Shown: in pieces, positions 33,403-43,389 of the stretch
Layout of the letters: each line of letters starts with the position of its first letter
How positions within the stretch are numbered: the stretch's first letter is position 1
NCBI GenBank assembly: GCA_029850555.1
Contig: JARCRS010000031.1
Span: forward strand, 1 to 64,000
Reading direction: 5' to 3'
DNA length: 64,000 nt
Origin: an archaeon
GTDB taxonomy: Archaea > Thermoproteota > Nitrososphaeria > Nitrososphaerales > CADDZS01
Program-made: the position numbers and the translations under genes
The notes under the pieces: model-generated
Told to the model about the DNA's origin: nothing
The model's input: the letters and a program-made list of their open reading frames with translations, nothing else
The model's database searches: none

Positions 33403-34731
33403 ATGCTAGACAGTTTAAAGGAGGGTTTCCAAGGAGCTATCAAGAAACTACTCGGCTCCTCGAGCGTTGATGAGCGTCAGATCAAAGAGTTCGTGAAGGA
33501 TATACAGAGAACTCTTTTGGGAGCCGATGTCAAGGCTCAAATCGTACTTGAGGTCTCACAACGAATAGAAAAGAGAGCCCTCGAAGAGAAACCGCCGCCC
33601 GGACTTCCTCGAAAAGACCATATTGTCAAGATTCTATATGAGGAGTTTGCCAGGATCCTCGGAGAAGAGGGCAAGTTCGATCTGCCGACCAACAGGACAA
33701 ATGTTATCCTAATGGTGGGGATTCAAGGGAGCGGCAAGACCACAACAATTGGAAAACTCGCTAGAGTGCTGTCAAAAAGAAACTACCGAGTAGGAGTGAT
33801 TGCCGCAGATACTTTTAGACCTGGTGCCGTAACCCAGCTTAGGACGATTTGCGAGACAATTCAAGTTCCAGTGTTTGGCGATGAAAGAGAAAAAGATGCG
33901 ACCAAGATAGCTAAAAAAGGGCTAGACCATTTCAAGAATCAGAACGCGAATGTAGTTATCGTGGATACCGCCGGACGCCATAAGGAAGAGACAGGTCTTA
34001 TTGATGAAATGAGGCAGATATCGAAAATTGTCTCCCCCGATCTGGTTTTTCTAGTAATCGATGGAACGATTGGTCAGGCAGCTTACGGGCAATCGGCTGC
34101 ATTTCACAAATCGGTCTCAGTCGGCGGAATTATTGTAACAAAACTTGATGGAGCTGCCAAGGGAGGAGGCGCGCTAGCTGCGACTGCGGCCACTGGCGCT
34201 CGGATTTTCTTCATTGGTACTGGAGAGAGAGTTGATGACCTTGAACAATTCTCACCGACTCGATTTGTCGGTCGTCTGTTAGGAATGGGAGATCTTCAGT
34301 CTCTACTTGATCGGGCAAAAGAGCTTGAGTTAGTGGCGGACGAGCAACAGGTGAAGAGAATGATGTCGGGTAAGCTTACCATGAGCGATTTTCTCGTACA
34401 GATAGAATCAGTCAAGAAAATGGGTTCCCTAAGAAAAATTGTTGAATCACTTCCAGGTTTCTCGCAAATGAATGTTCCAAGTCAGAACCTTGAAGAAATA
34501 GAAGGCAAAATGAAGTACTGGCGGGCTATGATTCAAGCTATGACCCTGGAGGAAAAAAATGAACCCGATCTTCTGAACTCTCAGCGAATAAGGAGAATCG
34601 CGAGAGGCAGTGGCGTGCTTGAAAAAGACGTGAAGGATCTACTGACGAGATATAGGCAAGCAAAAAGTGTTATGAAGGCGAGCAAAGGGCGCCAGTTTAG
34701 AGCTCTTATGCGACAAATGGGAAATCAATGA
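33403..34731 (+). CDS. srp54: Signal recognition particle GTPase SRP54
   Basis: Targets nascent membrane and secreted proteins by binding signal sequences and 7S RNA. 442 residues: N domain 1-95, G domain with [38 protein letters not shown] and [16 protein letters not shown], then a methionine-containing M domain from about 320 (MRQMGNQ at the end). Normal length, ATG start with GGAGGG just upstream, a good ribosome binding site. Confidence 0.98.
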   Translation: MLDSLKEGFQGAIKKLLGSSSVDERQIKEFVKDIQRTLLGADVKAQIVLEVSQRIEKRALEEKPPPGLPRKDHIVKILYEEFARILGEEGKFDLPTNRTNVILMVGIQGSGKTTTIGKLARVLSKRNYRVGVIAADTFRPGAVTQLRTICETIQVPVFGDEREKDATKIAKKGLDHFKNQNANVVIVDTAGRHKEETGLIDEMRQISKIVSPDLVFLVIDGTIGQAAYGQSAAFHKSVSVGGIIVTKLDGAAKGGGALAATAATGARIFFIGTGERVDDLEQFSPTRFVGRLLGMGDLQSLLDRAKELELVADEQQVKRMMSGKLTMSDFLVQIESVKKMGSLRKIVESLPGFSQMNVPSQNLEEIEGKMKYWRAMIQAMTLEEKNEPDLLNSQRIRRIARGSGVLEKDVKDLLTRYRQAKSVMKASKGRQFRALMRQMGNQ

Positions 34732-34801
34732 TATTATGTTTTTCAACTCGGAGATCTTGGTCAGATTCGACCGCAATCGAAACTTTGGATAGAGATAATT
34801 T

Positions 34802-36088
34802 TTGAGAGCAGATGAAGGTATTCTGCCAGTCAAGACAGCAGTGGTTGTAATAAAAAAGACAAGATTGTGTTCAAGATGTCTGCGTAGACAAGGAGTTCCT
34901 GCTAAACAAGCGGCTAAAGCGTCTGTCAAGAGTCGGGATTGTGAGATTTGTGGAGGATTACTCGCAGACTTATCAGAAATAGGAGACGATGTCTCAAAGA
35001 AACTCAAACAGTATCAATTTGAGACGTTCCTTGTGGGGGCTTCGATCCCGCAAGAAATTCTCGACAAGGAAGACGAGATTCGGGCTCGACTCAAGATTCG
35101 TGGAAGAGAAGGAATCAAGACAGAAATTACCAGAACTATAGCGAACCAAGTCTCCAAGAGTACTCATCGAAAGCTGAACTATTCTCGGCCAGAAATTACT
35201 GTATTGGCTTCATTACCAGAACGAAACATTTCAGTCAGTCCACGGTCTATTTGGCTTTTTGCAAGATATCGAAAGAAGGTTAGAGGGCTGTCGCAAAGGT
35301 CTTCTTTGTGTAAGATATGTAATGGCGTAGGTTGCGCAACATGCGAATACAGAGGATCGGTTCAATCAAGCGTTCAGTCGGTTATCAACGATTTTCTTAC
35401 GAGGAAATACCGGGCCGAAAACTGCAATTTTATTTGGGTCGGAAGTGAGGACGAAAAGAGTCTGGTGAATGGGAATGGTAGGCCCTTTTTCGTCGAAGTG
35501 CAAAAACCAAAAAAGAGAAAAGTCAATCCCGGTCTTTCTAGAACCATCGACCTAGATTCTGTGACTCTCTCTTCCATTCAAGTGTTATCTTCGAAGCCTG
35601 TGTCTATCCCTCAATTCACAATGAAATGCATTGCTTATCTTGCCCTGAAGGACCATAACGAAGGAGAATCGGTCCCCGAAATAATGAAGGATGAAATAGA
35701 ATCAAAATTCAAAGGCATTCCGGTAAGAGTAAGGCTATCAAGAAAGTTCAAAGTAGTGAACAAAAGGGTTTATTCGATCTTGGTCGAAAAAGACAAGTAT
35801 GCTCACCCATTCGTTCTTGAGATAGAATGCGATGGCGGAATCCCGATCAGAAAACTTGTCTCCGGTGAAGAGGACGCAGTGTTGCCTAACTTGTCCCAAT
35901 ATATCAGAGGTTTTATCTTGGATCCTACAATGCCTTTTGATATCGAGAACGTATTCTTAGCAGATCCCAATAGGTTACGATTGAAACAGTTCCATGCTAA
36001 TGGCGAAAGCTTTTCTTCAAGACAACTTCCGGAAGAGACCACAGCCCTAAACGAAGAACTCGAAATAATAGCCGAAGGAGCTATTTGA
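34802..36088 (+). CDS. pus10: tRNA pseudouridine synthase Pus10
   Basis: Makes pseudouridine at tRNA positions 54 and/or 55 in archaea. 428 residues from a TTG start. The THUMP-containing N-terminal part has paired cysteines (CSRCLRRQG, CEICGG, CKICNGVGCATC). The catalytic domain has the GSEDEKSLVNGNGRPFFVEV block, where most homologues read GRED.D..MLG.GRPF; the aspartate is kept but the preceding Arg and following residues differ. The end matches the family (KCIAYLALKDH, FVLEIECDGGIPIRKLVSG). It follows srp54 by 70 bases. Confidence 0.93.
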   Translation: MRADEGILPVKTAVVVIKKTRLCSRCLRRQGVPAKQAAKASVKSRDCEICGGLLADLSEIGDDVSKKLKQYQFETFLVGASIPQEILDKEDEIRARLKIRGREGIKTEITRTIANQVSKSTHRKLNYSRPEITVLASLPERNISVSPRSIWLFARYRKKVRGLSQRSSLCKICNGVGCATCEYRGSVQSSVQSVINDFLTRKYRAENCNFIWVGSEDEKSLVNGNGRPFFVEVQKPKKRKVNPGLSRTIDLDSVTLSSIQVLSSKPVSIPQFTMKCIAYLALKDHNEGESVPEIMKDEIESKFKGIPVRVRLSRKFKVVNKRVYSILVEKDKYAHPFVLEIECDGGIPIRKLVSGEEDAVLPNLSQYIRGFILDPTMPFDIENVFLADPNRLRLKQFHANGESFSSRQLPEETTALNEELEIIAEGAI

Positions 36089-36635
36089 GATCTCTGCGGC
36101 ATCGCCAATGAGAAGTTAGTGACCCATCTGCCAGAAATCCAAGCCTCATCACTGGCTGCTCTCTGACTAGTATTAAGCCAAAGAGCTCTCAGGCGGCTCT
36201 TCCGGTTTAGACCTTTTAATCGGCCAAACGCATCATCGGGTCAATTATAAGACGGTAGGCGCGCTTAAACTCTTTTCTGACGAGAAGATTTGCAGGATTG
36301 CTTTGGGAAGAACGATCGTGTCGAAAGTCTAATTATTCATTGAAAAAAATTATCGGTCTACATTACGAGACACGAGAATCGGGCATACAAAAAAATTTAT
36401 TGAAGACGAGAACATCCTTCATAAACTTGATGGTCAGCTCGAACGAGATTGCAGCTAGAAACTCTGAGCTAATCAGAATTAAGAAAAATTCCGAGACTAT
36501 CTCGGAATCACTAGTAATGGGTCAATCTGAGGATTGTCGGCCACGAAACCAATTTGCAGAAATTACTTTATTTTTGAGAGGATTTTGTCCCGAGAAAAAG
36601 TTAGTGACGTCTTGTTTATCGTAGTTTTTTGTCTC
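36089..36635. other. Long spacer between pus10 and grpE, no convincing gene
   Basis: About 550 bases. A hairpin AAGAGC/GCTCTT (about 36180-36201), followed by CCGGTT...AATCGG and a T-rich tract, could end the pus10 transcript. A 108-codon plus-strand frame (36298-36624) has no recognisable motif, irregular composition and a TTG start; I do not call it. A non-coding RNA is possible but I could not fold a known class. Confidence 0.4.
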
Positions 36636-36655
36636 GAATTAGTTTATATGCAGGT
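36636..36655 (+). promoter_or_regulatory. TATA-containing promoter of grpE-dnaK-dnaJ
   Basis: CGAATTAGTTTATATGCAGG holds a strong TATA core TTTATATG (about 36642-36649). Transcription would begin about 25 bases downstream, near 36672, so the TTG at 36655 could not be translated from this promoter; the ATG at 36694 fits with a short leader. Confidence 0.6.
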
Positions 36656-36693
36656 TGCGTAAAATACGTTATCTTCGGAAACAAAGGGATATT

Positions 36694-37476
36694 ATGCTAA
36701 TGTCGGTTGAGGAAGAAAAAAACAACAAAACTATCAAAAATAGGAACACTCGAGACTCTCGGCCATCATCGGTAGATCTGACTGACGAGAGTTCCTCTCG
36801 AGCCTTCGAGGAAAGCGATTCCGAAAGCAAAAACGTTGGTAATGAGGTGAGCGAGGTGAGTGTGACCTTGCGTAAGGATTTGGAAAACGAGAGAAAGAGG
36901 AACTTGGAGTTGTCGAAAAGAATGCTATATTTGCAATCTGACTTTGCGAATTTACAAAGGCAATGCGAAAGAAGGATTGCAGAAGCAAAAGATGAAACTA
37001 AGATTAGATTCATTGAGGAATTAATTTCAGTCAAGGAGGATCTGGAGAGAGCAATTTCTGTCGCGAAAGCTTCTAGCCCTGCAACACTATTTGATGGTCT
37101 TCGAATGTTACTATCAAGAATTGAAGGTAGTCTTCGATCAGAAGAAGTCGAGCGGATCAATGCTTCTTTGGGCTCAACCTTTGATCCAAGATTGCATGAA
37201 GCGATCGCCTACTCTGAGGGAGACATAGAGAAAGATGGCACTATCCTCTCTGTAGTGAGTAACGGATATACAGTGAGAGGAAAGATCATAAAGCCTGCTC
37301 TTGTTGAGGTTGCCCGGCGAAATCAGAGCATTATTCAGCGCGATCAAGGCCAAGTAATCCGTGACGAAAGTCTGCGTCAGACCGCAGAAACTGAAGATCA
37401 AATAAAAAAACAGCTCAACGAGCAACCTTTAGAATCAAAAGTTAATTCGAAAGAAAATAAGGGAGAAATGAATTAG
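36694..37476 (+). CDS. grpE: Nucleotide exchange factor GrpE
   Basis: Releases ADP from DnaK. The product has a charged, low-complexity N-terminal tail, a long helix (about 60-130, [20 protein letters not shown] then [17 protein letters not shown]) and the beta-wing domain with [13 protein letters not shown] and [14 protein letters not shown]...[20 protein letters not shown], matching GrpE. I place the start at ATG 36694 because the TATA box overlaps the longer TTG start at 36655; ATG 36700 is also possible. dnaK starts 4 bases after its stop. Confidence 0.94.
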   Translation: MLMSVEEEKNNKTIKNRNTRDSRPSSVDLTDESSSRAFEESDSESKNVGNEVSEVSVTLRKDLENERKRNLELSKRMLYLQSDFANLQRQCERRIAEAKDETKIRFIEELISVKEDLERAISVAKASSPATLFDGLRMLLSRIEGSLRSEEVERINASLGSTFDPRLHEAIAYSEGDIEKDGTILSVVSNGYTVRGKIIKPALVEVARRNQSIIQRDQGQVIRDESLRQTAETEDQIKKQLNEQPLESKVNSKENKGEMN

Positions 37477-37480
37477 GGCA

Positions 37481-39337
37481 ATGAGCAAGATAATTGGAAT
37501 CGATTTGGGTACAAGCAATTCTGCCGCGGCAGTAATGATGGGCGGAAGGCCCACCATAATCCCCAGTGCTGAAGGAACAAGCGTTGGAGGAAAAGCTTTT
37601 CCCTCCTATGTTGCCTTCACTAGAGACGGGCAACTGCTGGTAGGGGAGCCGGCTCGAAGACAGGCTGTCTCCAATCCAGAGGGTACCATCCAAGCAATCA
37701 AGCGCAAGATGGGCACCGACTATAAAATTAATGTGTTCGGAAAGGAGTACACTCCTCAGCAAATTTCTGCTTTTATTTTGCAAAAGATCAGAGCCGATTC
37801 TGAAGCATTTCTGGGAGAGAAAGTGTCCAAAGCTGTCATTACGGTTCCGGCATACTTCAACGATAATCAAAGGCAGGCAACCAAGGACGCGGGCGCAATT
37901 GCTGGGCTTGAAGTTGTAAGGATCATAAACGAGCCAACGGCGGCTTCTCTTGCCTACGGTCTCGACAAAGCCGGGAAAGACCAGAAGATAATGGTTTTCG
38001 ATCTAGGCGGAGGGACCCTTGATGTAACCATAATGGAGTTCGGAGGAGGAGTCTTTGAAGTGAAGTCCACAAGCGGCGATACTCAGCTTGGTGGAACCGA
38101 CATGGACAATATTCTTGTCGATTACATAACGACTCAATTTCGTAATCAAACTGGTTTAGACCTCAGAAATGACAAAGTAGCACTGCAGAGAATTAGAGAA
38201 GCTGGCGAAAAGGCGAAGATAGAGCTTTCAACGACTGTAACGACTGAAATTAATTTGCCGTTCATAGCAATGGATCAGAACACTCCAAAGAATCTATCGC
38301 TCACTCTCACAAGAGCTAAGCTCGAAGAGCTTGTTGGACAGATTATTGAGCGTTGTCGCCAACCGATGATGCAAGCTTTACAGGATGCAAAGCTTGAGCC
38401 GAGAGGAGTTGATAGAATTATCCTAGTCGGTGGACCAACTAGAATGCCCATCGTAAGGAATTTTGTGGAAAGAATAATGGGCAAGCCAGCAGAACGTGGT
38501 GTAGATCCTATGGAGTGCGTTGCAATGGGTGCGGCTATCCAAGGCGCGGTGCTGGCAGGCGAGGTTACCGACATTCTTCTCCTTGACGTTACTCCACTTT
38601 CACTTGGCGTCGAGACTCTTGGAGGGGTGTTCACGAAGATCATCGATAGAAACACTACGATTCCCACTAAGAAGAGTCAGATCTTCACGACTGCGGCTGA
38701 TTTGCAAACTTCGGTGACGATTCATGTCCTTCAAGGAGAACGCGCAATGGCCCAAGATAATGTCTCATTAGGCAATTTCAACCTTACCGGGATTCCGCCA
38801 GCTCCAAGAGGCGTGCCCCAAATCGAAGTCACGTTTGATATTGATGCCAATGGATTGTTAAACGTCTCTGCCAAAGATCTCGCTACCGGAAAGCAGACGG
38901 GGATCACGATCACTGCATCTACAAAACTCTCTGACAAAGAGAAGGATAGAATGGTCAAAGAAGCAGAGCAATATGCTGAAGCAGACAAGAAGAAGAGAGA
39001 AGAAGCTGAGGTTCGAAATCAAGCTGATAGCCTGATTTATGCAGTAGAAAAGACCAAGTCCGATCTTAAGGACAAGATAACAACTGATTTGGTCTCAAAG
39101 CTAGACGCAGCTACGAAGGAGCTAAGGGACGCATTGGCAGGTGCCGACACTGAACTTGTAAAACAAAAATCAGAGGCGCTTGGGAATGTCTTGAAAGAAG
39201 TCGGCACAATGGCCTATCAACAGGCAGCTTCTCAGGCAGCCTCAACTTCCGGAGAAAAGAGCTCAGGCTCGAGTGAATCCGGCCAGAAGGTAGTTGACGC
39301 CGAATACAAAGTAGATGAAGAAAGCAAGAAAAGCTGA
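37481..39337 (+). CDS. dnaK: Chaperone DnaK (Hsp70)
   Basis: ATP-driven protein folding chaperone. 618 residues: N-terminal phosphate loop [68 protein letters not shown] and [13 protein letters not shown] in the ATPase domain; [13 protein letters not shown] and a substrate domain from about 375; a helical lid and a Ser/Gly-rich tail. Archaeal dnaK is patchy and generally ascribed to transfer from bacteria; here the whole grpE-dnaK-dnaJ operon is intact. Confidence 0.98.
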   Translation: MSKIIGIDLGTSNSAAAVMMGGRPTIIPSAEGTSVGGKAFPSYVAFTRDGQLLVGEPARRQAVSNPEGTIQAIKRKMGTDYKINVFGKEYTPQQISAFILQKIRADSEAFLGEKVSKAVITVPAYFNDNQRQATKDAGAIAGLEVVRIINEPTAASLAYGLDKAGKDQKIMVFDLGGGTLDVTIMEFGGGVFEVKSTSGDTQLGGTDMDNILVDYITTQFRNQTGLDLRNDKVALQRIREAGEKAKIELSTTVTTEINLPFIAMDQNTPKNLSLTLTRAKLEELVGQIIERCRQPMMQALQDAKLEPRGVDRIILVGGPTRMPIVRNFVERIMGKPAERGVDPMECVAMGAAIQGAVLAGEVTDILLLDVTPLSLGVETLGGVFTKIIDRNTTIPTKKSQIFTTAADLQTSVTIHVLQGERAMAQDNVSLGNFNLTGIPPAPRGVPQIEVTFDIDANGLLNVSAKDLATGKQTGITITASTKLSDKEKDRMVKEAEQYAEADKKKREEAEVRNQADSLIYAVEKTKSDLKDKITTDLVSKLDAATKELRDALAGADTELVKQKSEALGNVLKEVGTMAYQQAASQAASTSGEKSSGSSESGQKVVDAEYKVDEESKKS

Positions 39338-39345
39338 GCTGTTAA

Positions 39346-40485
39346 ATGACTACGACTGAAAAGAGAGACTATTACGAAGTACTCGACGTACCGAAGGACG
39401 CGACCAAGGATCAGATAAAAACCGCGTACCGAAAACTTGCTCTCCAATATCATCCTGATCGAAACAAAGCTCCTTCTGCCGAGGAACGCTTCAAGGAAAT
39501 ATCAGAAGCTTATGCCGTGTTGTCAGACGATGCCAAACGAGCGCAATACGACCGATTCGGTCACGAAGGAATCCAAGGAAGGTATTCACCGGAAGACATT
39601 TTCAGAACAACAAACTTCGACGAGATTCTTCGGGATCTTGGATTTGGAGGTTTTGGTGGCTTCTCTGGAAGTATTTTTGACATGTTTTTCGGTAACATGA
39701 CAGGAAGTGGACGAGGTTCCCAGAGAGGAGCTGACCTAAGATACGATTTGGATATCACGTTGGAGCAGGCCGCATCCGGAGTCACGACTGAAATCGAGGT
39801 TCCAAGGACGGAACGATGTCAAATCTGCAAAGGAAGCGGCGCAAAGCCGGGAAGCACTCCCCGGACTTGTACCGATTGCGGAGGCCGCGGCCAAGTTCAA
39901 AGAGTCAGCAGCTCAGGATTCGCTCAATTTGTTAGAATAGAAACTTGCAGAGCCTGTCGTGGTCGAGGTCAAGTTTTGGACAACCCATGCAGGGACTGTC
40001 GGGGCAGTGGCGTAGTCCAGAAGCGAAGAAAGATTGAGGTGAAAATACCCTCTGGCATCGAAGATGAATCTTCTCTGAGATTAAGAGGAGAGGGAGATGC
40101 AGGAGACACTGGAGCCCCTTCTGGCGATCTTTATGTTGTGTGTCACATTGCGCCGCACAAGTTTTTTGTTAGACAGGACAAAGACCTGTTGTGCGACGCG
40201 ACGGTTTCCTTTGCGGATGCAGCTCTTGGTACTACCATCAAAGTTCCAACTATCGATGGTACTCAAGCTGAAGTAACTGTGCCTCCTGGTACTCAATCGG
40301 GTACGGTTCTAAAGCTCAAAGGAAAAGGGTTTCCGGGCATTGGAAATTCAGCTAGAGGGAATCAACTTGTGACGATTAGAGTTCAAACCCCTTCCAAACT
40401 CTCCGATCGGCAGAAAGAGCTGCTTAACGAATTTAAGGAAATAGAAGACGAGGGCAAAGGAAGGAAGAACTTCTTCAAGTTCTAA
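39346..40485 (+). CDS. dnaJ: Co-chaperone DnaJ (Hsp40)
   Basis: Stimulates DnaK and delivers substrates. 379 residues: J domain 1-75 with the HPD tripeptide in LQYHPDRNKAPS, a Gly/Phe-rich linker (GFGGFGGFSGSIFDMFFG), four zinc repeats CQICKGSG, CTDCGGRG, CRACRGRG and CRDCRGSG, and the C-terminal substrate barrels. All canonical parts are present. Last gene of the chaperone operon, 8 bases after dnaK and convergent with eIF5A. Confidence 0.98.
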   Translation: MTTTEKRDYYEVLDVPKDATKDQIKTAYRKLALQYHPDRNKAPSAEERFKEISEAYAVLSDDAKRAQYDRFGHEGIQGRYSPEDIFRTTNFDEILRDLGFGGFGGFSGSIFDMFFGNMTGSGRGSQRGADLRYDLDITLEQAASGVTTEIEVPRTERCQICKGSGAKPGSTPRTCTDCGGRGQVQRVSSSGFAQFVRIETCRACRGRGQVLDNPCRDCRGSGVVQKRRKIEVKIPSGIEDESSLRLRGEGDAGDTGAPSGDLYVVCHIAPHKFFVRQDKDLLCDATVSFADAALGTTIKVPTIDGTQAEVTVPPGTQSGTVLKLKGKGFPGIGNSARGNQLVTIRVQTPSKLSDRQKELLNEFKEIEDEGKGRKNFFKF

Positions 40486-40506
40486 CTAGTGTAAAGTTGA
40501 ATACAC

Positions 40507-40905
40507 TTATTCGCCTTTTACTCTAACGATTTTGGTTCGGCCCAGAACTTGCCAATACTCGACTTCGGCTCCGGAAGATATCTTTGATCTGATCTCCTGG
40601 TCAGTTGGCATAGGAATGTCTATTGATTCAAAGGTTTCAAGATCCATTAACTGAACGGATTGAGGAGTAGAAGATACTATCTGTCCAGATTTTTTTTCGA
40701 TCAGAGGCACTTCAACGTTTGTCGAAACTGGAGATACCAGACTTCTTTTGACGCTATCAAAGACGCCGATTCCAACGATACGAGCTTTCGCAGCACCGTG
40801 CTTTCCCGGTTTACTCTTATCGTACTCTACAATACGGCAGGGCTCGCCATCTATAATGACATAGGAACCTTCCTTTAGGCTACCCAGATCAACAGGCTTA
40901 CTCAT
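40507..40905 (-). CDS. eif5a: Translation factor aIF5A
   Basis: Relieves ribosome stalling and promotes termination. 132 residues in two barrels. The modification loop SKPGKHGAAKARIV carries K35, the lysine converted to deoxyhypusine or hypusine; GSYVIIDGEPCRIVEYD precedes it. The C-terminal OB domain has QLMDLETFESIDIPMP. Normal length and divergent from NAD kinase across 188 bases. Confidence 0.97.
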   Translation of the reverse strand: MSKPVDLGSLKEGSYVIIDGEPCRIVEYDKSKPGKHGAAKARIVGIGVFDSVKRSLVSPVSTNVEVPLIEKKSGQIVSSTPQSVQLMDLETFESIDIPMPTDQEIRSKISSGAEVEYWQVLGRTKIVRVKGE

Positions 40906-41093
40906 GAATAAATCACAAAGAAAATGAAGTTGAGAAAATTTCGCGCCAAGCTTATTTAACCTTAATCGTTAGTAATGAAAAGAAAGTAGAATTCAAAGAC
41001 GAAACTCTGACAGGGTTAAGTTTCAAAAATTTACTTCATTTATGGCAGCAGGTTTAGAGCGAATCCAATAAACTCAAAGGGGTAAAAGTAAAA

Positions 41094-41918
41094 CTGAAAG
41101 TATCTCGCGTCGCTGTCATTTCAAAAGAGGGCCACGGCGAAGCTAAAGAGGTCGCAAGGGACATTGCCCAAATGCTGCTCAACAGAGGTCTATCAGTAAC
41201 TAGCTTTCCAAATCTACATGTAAAGAATGTGGATCATGTCCCCACAGTTAAGGAAATAGGAAGCAACAAAATCGATCTAATTGTGACTGTATCTGGCGAC
41301 GGAACTATTCTTCGTATGCTCCGCGTCCTAGATAACAGTACCCCATGCCTCTGCGTAAATGTGGGAGGGCGAGGAATCCTAGCTGAAATAAAGCCCGATC
41401 AAGCTAGAATAGCTTTCGACAAAATTTTGAACGGAGATATGATTTTGGAGAGAAGGTCCCGTATACGATCCCAGATTAAAGAGCGAACTCTGCCCCCAGC
41501 TTTGAACGAAGTTCATCTTTTGCGGCAGACTGCGGCTCATACGCCGAGTTTTACGATTGATTTCGATTCGGGCGCTGTTTTTACCCAAAGGATGGATGGA
41601 GTCCTCATAAGCACTCCCACCGGATCAACGGGTCATTCTTACTCATACGGCGCTCCTTTCCTTGAGGGTTCACTAGATGTTTTTATGATTACTCCGGAGG
41701 GGCCAATCAATCGTTTTCCCATAGTGGTCAAAAGGGCAAATTCTCCAGTCAGAATCCTTGGAACATTCGCTCTTGACCTTATAATTGACGGACAAGATGT
41801 TTTTGCAGTGGAAGCTGACACATTTGTTTCATTAAAAAAACACGATCATGACGCAGTCTTTGTTCGCTTTGATACGGCAGGTTCCTTCAGGCAACTCAAA
41901 AATTTAGGGTTCAAATAG
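41094..41918 (+). CDS. nadK: NAD kinase, probable CTG start
   Basis: Phosphorylates NAD to NADP. The conserved core shows LIVTVSGDGTILRML (family GGDG, here SGDG), CVNVGGRGILAEI, NEVHLLRQ, and MDGVLISTPTGSTGHSYSYGAPFL. From the first ATG (41172) the family's N-terminal strand would be missing. The frame continues upstream as KVSRVAVISKEGHGEAKEV, exactly the expected beginning, back to a TAG at 41065, with no ATG, GTG or TTG. CTG at 41094 gives 274 residues beginning just before the first strand. Confidence 0.9.
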   Translation: MKVSRVAVISKEGHGEAKEVARDIAQMLLNRGLSVTSFPNLHVKNVDHVPTVKEIGSNKIDLIVTVSGDGTILRMLRVLDNSTPCLCVNVGGRGILAEIKPDQARIAFDKILNGDMILERRSRIRSQIKERTLPPALNEVHLLRQTAAHTPSFTIDFDSGAVFTQRMDGVLISTPTGSTGHSYSYGAPFLEGSLDVFMITPEGPINRFPIVVKRANSPVRILGTFALDLIIDGQDVFAVEADTFVSLKKHDHDAVFVRFDTAGSFRQLKNLGFK

Positions 41919-42163
41919 TTCAAAATAACGAAAACATGCAAAGGAACGAAAAGTTTGAAAAGGCGTTAGATCTATAGCATGCATATGTCTTGCTTTGCAA
42001 AAGCAATTATTGAACTTGACGGGTTTCGGAAGGTCTCTTAACAGTCTAGAATGCTAGTTTTATTTCTGCAAATGGAGCTTCTTACGGATAATTTTTACGC
42101 CAACCAGTGTGCAAAGTTGTTCTTAGAATTCAATTGTTTGGTCAAAAGGTTAATCGTCCACTT

Positions 42164-42652
42164 ATGATCCAGCAATATCTTGTCCTCGACACCACCGCAT
42201 TTTACGCGGGAGTGCCTTATACAAACACGACTGAGAACTTGGTTACGACTCCGGATGTAATCAGCGAAGTTTCTAACGAAAGAACAAGAACCTTGATAGC
42301 TCTTTCAAAAATTAACGTACTTCAAGGCACCCCCGCAAATCTGAAAGCTGTGAGAGTGGCTGCTCAGAAGACCGGCGATAACGCAATGACGAAGGCTGAC
42401 TTAAGTGTGCTCGCCTTGTGTCTAAATTTAAAAGAGGAAGGAAATGAGGCAATACTTCTCTCTGATGATTTTGCAGTCGAAAATGTAGCTTCCACATTGG
42501 GTATAAAGGCCCGACCCTTGATGACAAATGGAATACAGACTGCTTCTGAATGGGTTTTCTTCTGTCCAGCCTGCGGAAAGAAATACCCGAAACAAAGGGC
42601 TGATTGTTTGGTATGCGGAACTAAGCTCGAAAAAAGGCTCAAAAAGAATTAG
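42164..42652 (+). CDS. nob1: rRNA maturation endonuclease Nob1
   Basis: PIN-domain nuclease that trims the 3' end of 16S rRNA. The PIN domain begins YLVLDTTAFYAGVP with its first acidic residue, followed by TTPDVISEVSNE and KADLSVLALCLNLKEEG...LLSDDFAVENVA. A C-terminal zinc ribbon CPACGKKYPKQRADCLVCG ends the protein. I chose ATG 42164 as nearest the first PIN strand; a GTG at 42107 would add 19 residues that do not look like the family. Convergent with the F420 reductase. Confidence 0.94.
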   Translation: MIQQYLVLDTTAFYAGVPYTNTTENLVTTPDVISEVSNERTRTLIALSKINVLQGTPANLKAVRVAAQKTGDNAMTKADLSVLALCLNLKEEGNEAILLSDDFAVENVASTLGIKARPLMTNGIQTASEWVFFCPACGKKYPKQRADCLVCGTKLEKRLKKN

Positions 42653-42672
42653 CAACTGCTTTCTGCTTTTTT

Positions 42673-43338
42673 CTAAAATGATTTTATTTTGAATGTCGGA
42701 CTTTTCAAATGCTCATGAATCGAGATGTTCAGAAGTATCGCCGTTAATCCTTCAATTTCCAAAGAGAGATCCAAGGTTCCAGCATAAAGCGGCCGCAGCC
42801 CCTCTACCGAAGATATGATTCCTGCAGTTCGCGAGTAAGTGCTTTGCTCATCACAACAAACAAGAACGTCAGCATCAATTTTTTCCTCTTTGTACAATAC
42901 TCTCGCAGGAATAGTCTGAAATGCCGTAGCGACATGCATAGATTTTGGAACTATCTCTTGTATGTTCCTAGAAATTGAAATTCTATTTCGGATCGGTACG
43001 AATTCATTCCGGGATTTTTCGATCGCAGCAACAGTAGAAATAAGGAGCTGATCTCCCTTGAACTCACTTTGCAATTTGGTTATGGTTTCGATGGCCACAG
43101 AATACGGCACTGTTAAAATAACGACATCGCAAGTGGATGCGACTAGTTCATTCATTACTGCCTTTAGATGTTCCTCGAGATCCTTGCGTCCTTTCTTATC
43201 TTTCAGAATATCGCGAACGGCAGATTCTGCCTTTTCTTTGCTTCTTGACCCGATCAGAACTTCATTTTTCTTTGCAAGATGAACTGCAAGAGCTGAGCCT
43301 ATGTCCCCTGTCCCACCGATGAGACCTATCTTCTGCAT
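42673..43338 (-). CDS. npdG: NADPH:F420 oxidoreductase
   Basis: Transfers hydride between F420H2 and NADP. 221 residues: N-terminal Rossmann motif KIGLIGGTGDIGSALA, then LIGSRSKEKAES (the Ser/Arg that favour NADP), CDVVILTVPYSVAIETI, and the C-terminal helix EGLTAILLNISIHE. It matches the archaeal Fno family in length and order. It complements cofE and the luciferase-like oxidoreductase, so reduced F420 is likely in use in this organism. Confidence 0.93.
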   Translation of the reverse strand: MQKIGLIGGTGDIGSALAVHLAKKNEVLIGSRSKEKAESAVRDILKDKKGRKDLEEHLKAVMNELVASTCDVVILTVPYSVAIETITKLQSEFKGDQLLISTVAAIEKSRNEFVPIRNRISISRNIQEIVPKSMHVATAFQTIPARVLYKEEKIDADVLVCCDEQSTYSRTAGIISSVEGLRPLYAGTLDLSLEIEGLTAILLNISIHEHLKSPTFKIKSF

Positions 43339-43389
43339 AGAATCCGTTTGGCTTTTTGAGACACTTATCTTTTGTCAGAATGAGTAGGC

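Noticed and set aside
36120-36200. Box C-like GTGATGA on the minus strand in the pus10-grpE spacer
   Set aside because: No box D (CTGA) at the right distance and no paired C'/D' boxes, so a C/D guide RNA is not supported.
36298-36624. 108-codon plus-strand frame between pus10 and grpE
   Set aside because: TTG start, no motif, composition unlike the neighbours and no plausible signals; kept only as part of the spacer.
36669-37160. 163-codon minus-strand frame
   Set aside because: Antisense shadow of grpE; serine-rich mirror of its acidic coding sequence.
41990-42006. TTGCTTT/AAAGCAA hairpin after nadK
   Set aside because: Short stem and no following T run; too weak to call a terminator.
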